64,000 nucleotides of DNA, from the NCBI GenBank assembly GCA_014804365.1, contig JAAUZX010000052.1:1-64000 (forward strand), written 5' to 3'. The notes below the pieces were generated by a model. The model was not told where the DNA came from. It saw only the letters and a program-made list of their open reading frames with translations, and made no database searches. This DNA is from Lachnospiraceae bacterium (lineage in GTDB: Bacteria > Bacillota > Clostridia > Lachnospirales > Lachnospiraceae). The translations under genes were made by a program, and so were the position numbers. Positions 60,405 through 64,000 of the stretch are shown piece after piece; the stretch's first letter is position 1, and every line of letters starts with the position of its first letter.

Positions 60405-62426
60405 TTACGTCCGTTTACTATAAAACTGTTCCACATACCGGAATCTGTTATAAAGTAAGGACTGATTGTTCATCTGCTTCACAGTGTTGGTTCTTCTTGT
60501 GACAAAATCATCCAGTTTCACCATGTACTCATTCTCCGTGATCTCTCCGTCAGCTACCAGCGTCAGTCCCTTCTCCCAGCTTGCAGTCAGTCTCGGATCG
60601 AGCAGCGGTTTGATCGCTCCTGCCACCACTTCATAAATCATCTCTCCCAGCTGTGTCGGCGTAATGATCTGGGTCTTCTTATTTAACGCCAGATATTTGA
60701 TATTCACCAGTTTTTTTAGAATCTCGGCTCTTGTGGCTGAGGTGCCGATTCCGCTTCCCTTGATCTGCGCACGCAATTCCTCATCCTCTATAAACTGTCC
60801 GGCGTTCTCCATCGTCAGGATCATCGTACCTGAATTATAACGCTTGGGCGGAGAAGTCTCCCCCTCCTTCTTATCCAGACCGATCAGTTCTAATTCCCTA
60901 CCCTTCTTCAAACTATTCAGGACTTCCAGAAATGTTTCGTCGCAGGCGGCTTCCTGCTCCTCTTCCTTCTTCTCCTCGGATTCATCATTTTCCGCTTTCT
61001 TTCTGGCAAAAGAATTCCTGCCTACCGCTAAATATCCCTCCTGTGCCAGCACCTTAAAGCCGGTGGAAAAGAATTCTCCCTTCATCTTAACACCCAGCGT
61101 AACCTTCTGGTAGATCGCCGCCGGATAAAAGATACTCAAGAAACGTCTGACAATGATCTCATACACCTTTGCCGACGTGGGATGCAACCCGTTTAAAGCA
61201 CCAAATCCCTGACCGGTGGGAATGATCGCGTAATGATCCGTGATCTGCTTATCATTGACATATCTTGTCTTCGCAATAGATTTATAACTGCCACCGCTTA
61301 ATATCTCCGCCGCATAGGGCGCTGCGATTTCATAATTTCTCAAACCGCCGATATTCTTATGTATCTCCTTTGCCACCGCACTCGACAGAACTCTGGCATC
61401 CGTACGGGGATATGTTGTCAGTTTCTTTTCATAGAGCTCCTGCGCGATCCGCAGCGTCTCATCGGGACTGATCTTAAAAAGTTTGGAGCAGTCATTCTGC
61501 AGCTCCGCCAGATTATATAAAAGCGGCGGATTCTTAGTCTCTTTTTTCTTCTCTACCTTCTCTACTACGGGCACGGCCGCCGGAGCTTCCTCCAGATATT
61601 GTATAAAAGCATCGGCCTCCTTTTCTTCCAGAAAACCGTTGTCCTTATAGAGCAGGGGCGACTGATAATATTTGGAACCTTCTATCGCTTTCCACTCGCA
61701 GCTGCATTCCCGTCCTTCTATGGATACACGGGATAGTATCCTATAAAAAGGGATCTTCACAAACTCTCTGATCTCTCTCTCTCTGTTGACCACCATGCCG
61801 AGTACGCAGGTCATCACACGCCCCACGGACACCACTGCCCTGTCCGCCTTCAGATATGATTTGATCGGATTACTGTATTTCAAAGTCAGCACACGGGAAA
61901 AATTAATTCCCATAAGATAATCTTCCTTGGCACGCAGATAGGCTGCATTCGACAGATTATCATATGCCGACAGATCTTTGGCTTCCCTGATTCCGCGCAG
62001 GATCTCCTCTTCTGTCTGGGAATCGATCCAGACCCGTTTCCGTGATTTTCCCTGTACATGCGCCTGCTGTTCTACCAGGCGGTATATATATTCTCCCTCC
62101 CGTCCCGAGTCGGTGCAGACATAGATTGTCTCCACATCCTCACGGTTCAACAGCCCGCTCACGATCTGGAACTGCTTCTTCACACTCTCGATCACCTCAT
62201 ATTTAAACTCTTCCGGAATAAAAGGGATCGTGTCAAGCGACCAGCGCTTATATTTCTCATCATATGCTTCCGGATAACTCATCGTCACTAGATGCCCTAC
62301 ACACCATGTCACAACCGCCTCTTCGGATTCCATATAACCGTCACGGTTTTTCATATTATATTTTAATGCTTTGGCAAATTCCTTTGCCACGCTGGGTTTC
62401 TCTGCTATATAAATACTTTTTCCCAT
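60405..62426 (-). CDS. topB: DNA topoisomerase III
   Basis: The 673-residue type IA topoisomerase relaxes or decatenates DNA by single-strand passage. The N-terminal Toprim has IAEKPSVAKE and DSGREGEYIYRL, and the active-site Tyr339 lies in TTYPRTDARVL. SGIGTSATRAEIL is also conserved. There is no C-terminal zinc ribbon. An acidic low-complexity insert (about 480-510, rich in Glu and Lys) is present. Such clostridial homologues occur both as housekeeping TopB and on mobile elements; no conjugation genes are visible here. Confidence 0.93.
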   Translation of the reverse strand: MGKSIYIAEKPSVAKEFAKALKYNMKNRDGYMESEEAVVTWCVGHLVTMSYPEAYDEKYKRWSLDTIPFIPEEFKYEVIESVKKQFQIVSGLLNREDVETIYVCTDSGREGEYIYRLVEQQAHVQGKSRKRVWIDSQTEEEILRGIREAKDLSAYDNLSNAAYLRAKEDYLMGINFSRVLTLKYSNPIKSYLKADRAVVSVGRVMTCVLGMVVNREREIREFVKIPFYRILSRVSIEGRECSCEWKAIEGSKYYQSPLLYKDNGFLEEKEADAFIQYLEEAPAAVPVVEKVEKKKETKNPPLLYNLAELQNDCSKLFKISPDETLRIAQELYEKKLTTYPRTDARVLSSAVAKEIHKNIGGLRNYEIAAPYAAEILSGGSYKSIAKTRYVNDKQITDHYAIIPTGQGFGALNGLHPTSAKVYEIIVRRFLSIFYPAAIYQKVTLGVKMKGEFFSTGFKVLAQEGYLAVGRNSFARKKAENDESEEKKEEEQEAACDETFLEVLNSLKKGRELELIGLDKKEGETSPPKRYNSGTMILTMENAGQFIEDEELRAQIKGSGIGTSATRAEILKKLVNIKYLALNKKTQIITPTQLGEMIYEVVAGAIKPLLDPRLTASWEKGLTLVADGEITENEYMVKLDDFVTRRTNTVKQMNNQSLLYNRFRYVEQFYSKRT

Positions 62427-62473
62427 ATATCAGATTGTGTCCTTTACAGGCTTAGAATAACTTCATGTTTTTA

Positions 62474-63835
62474 TCACAGATCCGAAATCTGCACAAGTTT
62501 CAGATTCGGCTTGACCTTTGCTTCCAGATTCAGCTTCTCGTCAAATCGAAACGCCGTATACATATAGACATAATCCGCATTGATCTTTGCCTTCTTCGCG
62601 TATCCCAGAAGTTCCTCATAATCTTCATAGGTCATCGGTCTCTCCCAATTACACAGCCCAATCAGAGTCCGACCATCCTCATCACGCGCTATAATGTCCA
62701 GTTCGCCCGCCTTACCGATCCACTCGCCTACGATGTCGAAATCAATCGGGAGTTTATGTCTGTTGTTCATTTTCGTCAGATGCTGTCTGCACACCTTCTT
62801 AAAATATCCCGTCACATACCGCCTGAAATCCGGCATAATATAACGGTTATAGAATTCTCCCACCGACAGCGTCTGCAGATCACTCAGATAGGGATACATA
62901 TACGTATAATAAAACTCAACGAATGGATGGCTGATCCGGTAAATTCCTTTCTGCACATTCTCCCGGCCTTCCGTATCATAGGAGAAAACTTTCTCAACCA
63001 GCTCCAATTCTATAAGATTCTTGAGATACACACTGATTTTGGCGCGGGAAAATTCCGTATGCAGATGCAGATTGTTCAGCTTGTGGCTGCCCGCCGCAAT
63101 AGAGGCCATAATCGTATTATACACCCCCGGCTCCCGCAGTTGATCTGTCAGCATACGTTCTCCTTCCTCGAACAGAAAACTGTCCGGATCCAGGATATTG
63201 CGGCAAATATTCTGCTGTATTGTCAGTCTGTCATCAAACTGATTCCATAGTCCCGGAAATCCACCCAGAATAGCATATGCCTCAACGCATTCTTCAATAC
63301 GGAAATTCGGAAATTGCTGAATAATATCCTCAAACAGCAGTTCCCGTATTTTCAGGAAGCCTGACAACTCATAGGCAGCTTCCCCGATCCGTGTAATCAT
63401 ACTGTTCTCGATCCAGCCGATAGATGAACTGCATAAAACAACCATCACTTCATCCCGGTTCCACTGACTGTGCACAAAGGAAACCAATTCCTTCATAAAC
63501 CTGTCGCTTGCCCTGACAATATTCTGAAACTCATCTATGACCAAAACCTTCTTACCGCTGCTGCGGCGGGTTATCTTGGCGAAAATATCATGGAAGGACA
63601 TAAACTGCTCTGTCTCATATCCGTCACGCTGAAGCTGCCTGCACCACTGGTAGCTCTGCTCCCTCTCGGAACACGCTCTGGCAAGATAATAATATCCCGG
63701 CTTATCTTCCATAAACTCTCTGACAAGAGCTGTCTTGCCGATATGCTTCTGTCCATACACGACCAGAATCTGGCTGCCGTCTCTGTCATAATAACTATTC
63801 AGATACTTTAATTCGGATGTTCTGCCAAATAACAT
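62474..63835 (-). CDS. AAA ATPase with DUF234-type C-terminal domain
   Basis: The 453-residue protein has an ATPase domain with Walker A YGQKHIGKTAL (about 28-38) and Walker B VLVIDEFQNI. A winged-helix-like middle region follows, then a C-terminal DUF234/PD-(D/E)XK-like part (GEWIGKAGELDIIARDEDGRTLIGLCNW) in which E, D and xCxW resemble nuclease positions. These archaeal-type ATPases are frequent in Firmicutes, and their function, perhaps DNA transactions or defence, is not known. Confidence 0.85.
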   Translation of the reverse strand: MLFGRTSELKYLNSYYDRDGSQILVVYGQKHIGKTALVREFMEDKPGYYYLARACSEREQSYQWCRQLQRDGYETEQFMSFHDIFAKITRRSSGKKVLVIDEFQNIVRASDRFMKELVSFVHSQWNRDEVMVVLCSSSIGWIENSMITRIGEAAYELSGFLKIRELLFEDIIQQFPNFRIEECVEAYAILGGFPGLWNQFDDRLTIQQNICRNILDPDSFLFEEGERMLTDQLREPGVYNTIMASIAAGSHKLNNLHLHTEFSRAKISVYLKNLIELELVEKVFSYDTEGRENVQKGIYRISHPFVEFYYTYMYPYLSDLQTLSVGEFYNRYIMPDFRRYVTGYFKKVCRQHLTKMNNRHKLPIDFDIVGEWIGKAGELDIIARDEDGRTLIGLCNWERPMTYEDYEELLGYAKKAKINADYVYMYTAFRFDEKLNLEAKVKPNLKLVQISDL

Positions 63836-63850
63836 AGGTCTCCTCGCATA

Positions 63851-64000
63851 CTATGCAGTCATATCAGCCAACAGATTTTCTATCTTATCTGACGGCATCG
63901 GTTTACCCAGTAAATATCCCTGGATATTGTCGCAGTCAATCTCATTTAAATAGCGGTACTGCTCTTCCGTTTCAACGCCCTCGGCGATCGTCTCAAATCC
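63851..64000 (-). CDS. C-terminal end of an EAL-domain protein (cut by window edge)
   Basis: The last 49 codons read GFETIAEGVETEEQYRYLNE, then NIQGYLLGKPMP and a short tail before TAG. EGVETEEQ and the QGYLLGKP motif are the final conserved parts of EAL phosphodiesterase domains. The rest of the protein lies beyond 64000. It is 15 bp downstream of nothing else on its own strand within view, and the ATPase gene starts 15 bp further left, so the two may be cotranscribed. Confidence 0.9.
   Translation of the reverse strand, partial: GFETIAEGVETEEQYRYLNEIDCDNIQGYLLGKPMPSDKIENLLADMTA

Noticed and set aside
60405-63835. topB and the DUF234-type ATPase as part of an integrative conjugative element
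   Set aside because: No relaxase, coupling protein, integrase or type IV secretion gene is present in the window, and the flanking genes are chromosomal in type.

Overview
The window looks like the chromosome of an anaerobic, endospore-forming member of the Clostridia, most likely Lachnospiraceae. The evidence is a class III (oxygen-sensitive) ribonucleotide reductase, SpoIVA and a GerA/SpoVAF-type protein, the GGGtGRT/NifU-like pair, TrpX-type ABC importers, plant-glycan enzymes, and AT-rich intergenic DNA with clear sigma-A promoters and intrinsic terminators. No rRNA, tRNA, CRISPR array, prophage or complete insertion sequence was recognised. The family name is inferred from gene content, not from a search.

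Layout. 1-11857: the first codons of argC, then a left-pointing block for sugars and signalling. It holds a GH3 glycosidase with inverted domain order, two EAL-type c-di-GMP proteins with degenerate GGDEF domains, a type-B carboxylesterase, a GH1 beta-glucosidase fused in frame to a class I mannose-6-phosphate isomerase, and an SGNH esterase. 12159-16837: a sporulation-type GerA-family gene, followed by dut, nrdG and nrdD behind a promoter with two NrdR boxes. 17083-25585: an aminotransferase, a WYL regulator with a YjjG-like phosphatase, RNase HI, a membrane-anchored MutS-like ATPase, and a nucleoside-salvage operon (punA, cdd, an MtaD-like deaminase). 25766-36518 is an accessory island: an Rpn-family nuclease, a giant RCC1-propeller surface protein interrupted by one in-frame TGA, a small PD-(D/E)XK-like protein, a repeat lipoprotein and a small HTH regulator. 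36672-39282: spoIVA and a beta-propeller lactonase. 39484-44991, the only long rightward operon: an XRE-cupin regulator, potABCD and an FkbM-type methyltransferase. 44988-49604 converges on it: ATP-grasp, DegT aminotransferase, methyltransferase-glycosyltransferase fusion and a DUF4358 lipoprotein. 49700-57318: YkgJ-type, ComEC-like and HD proteins, the GGGtGRT/NifU-like pair, and a three-gene TrpX-type importer. 57412-64000: a diguanylate cyclase, a left-handed beta-helix protein, topoisomerase III, a DUF234-type ATPase and the end of another EAL protein.

The most interesting signal is an arrangement seen twice. Upstream of both sporulation genes there is a strong hairpin, followed by five T, whose 3' arm is the gene's Shine-Dalgarno sequence. 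A sporulation-type promoter (an exact sigma-G match for the GerA-family gene, a sigma-E-like match for spoIVA) overlaps the 5' arm, so a transcript from it would start after that arm. Vegetative read-through from the upstream gene would meet a terminator and a masked ribosome site, while the sporulation transcript would carry a free one. This is inferred from sequence but easily tested. Other points of note are the GH1-PMI fusion with a ribosome-site-like stretch at its junction, the nonsense codon in the second of seven RCC1 blades, and an array of near-palindromic operator-like repeats at 52209-52337.
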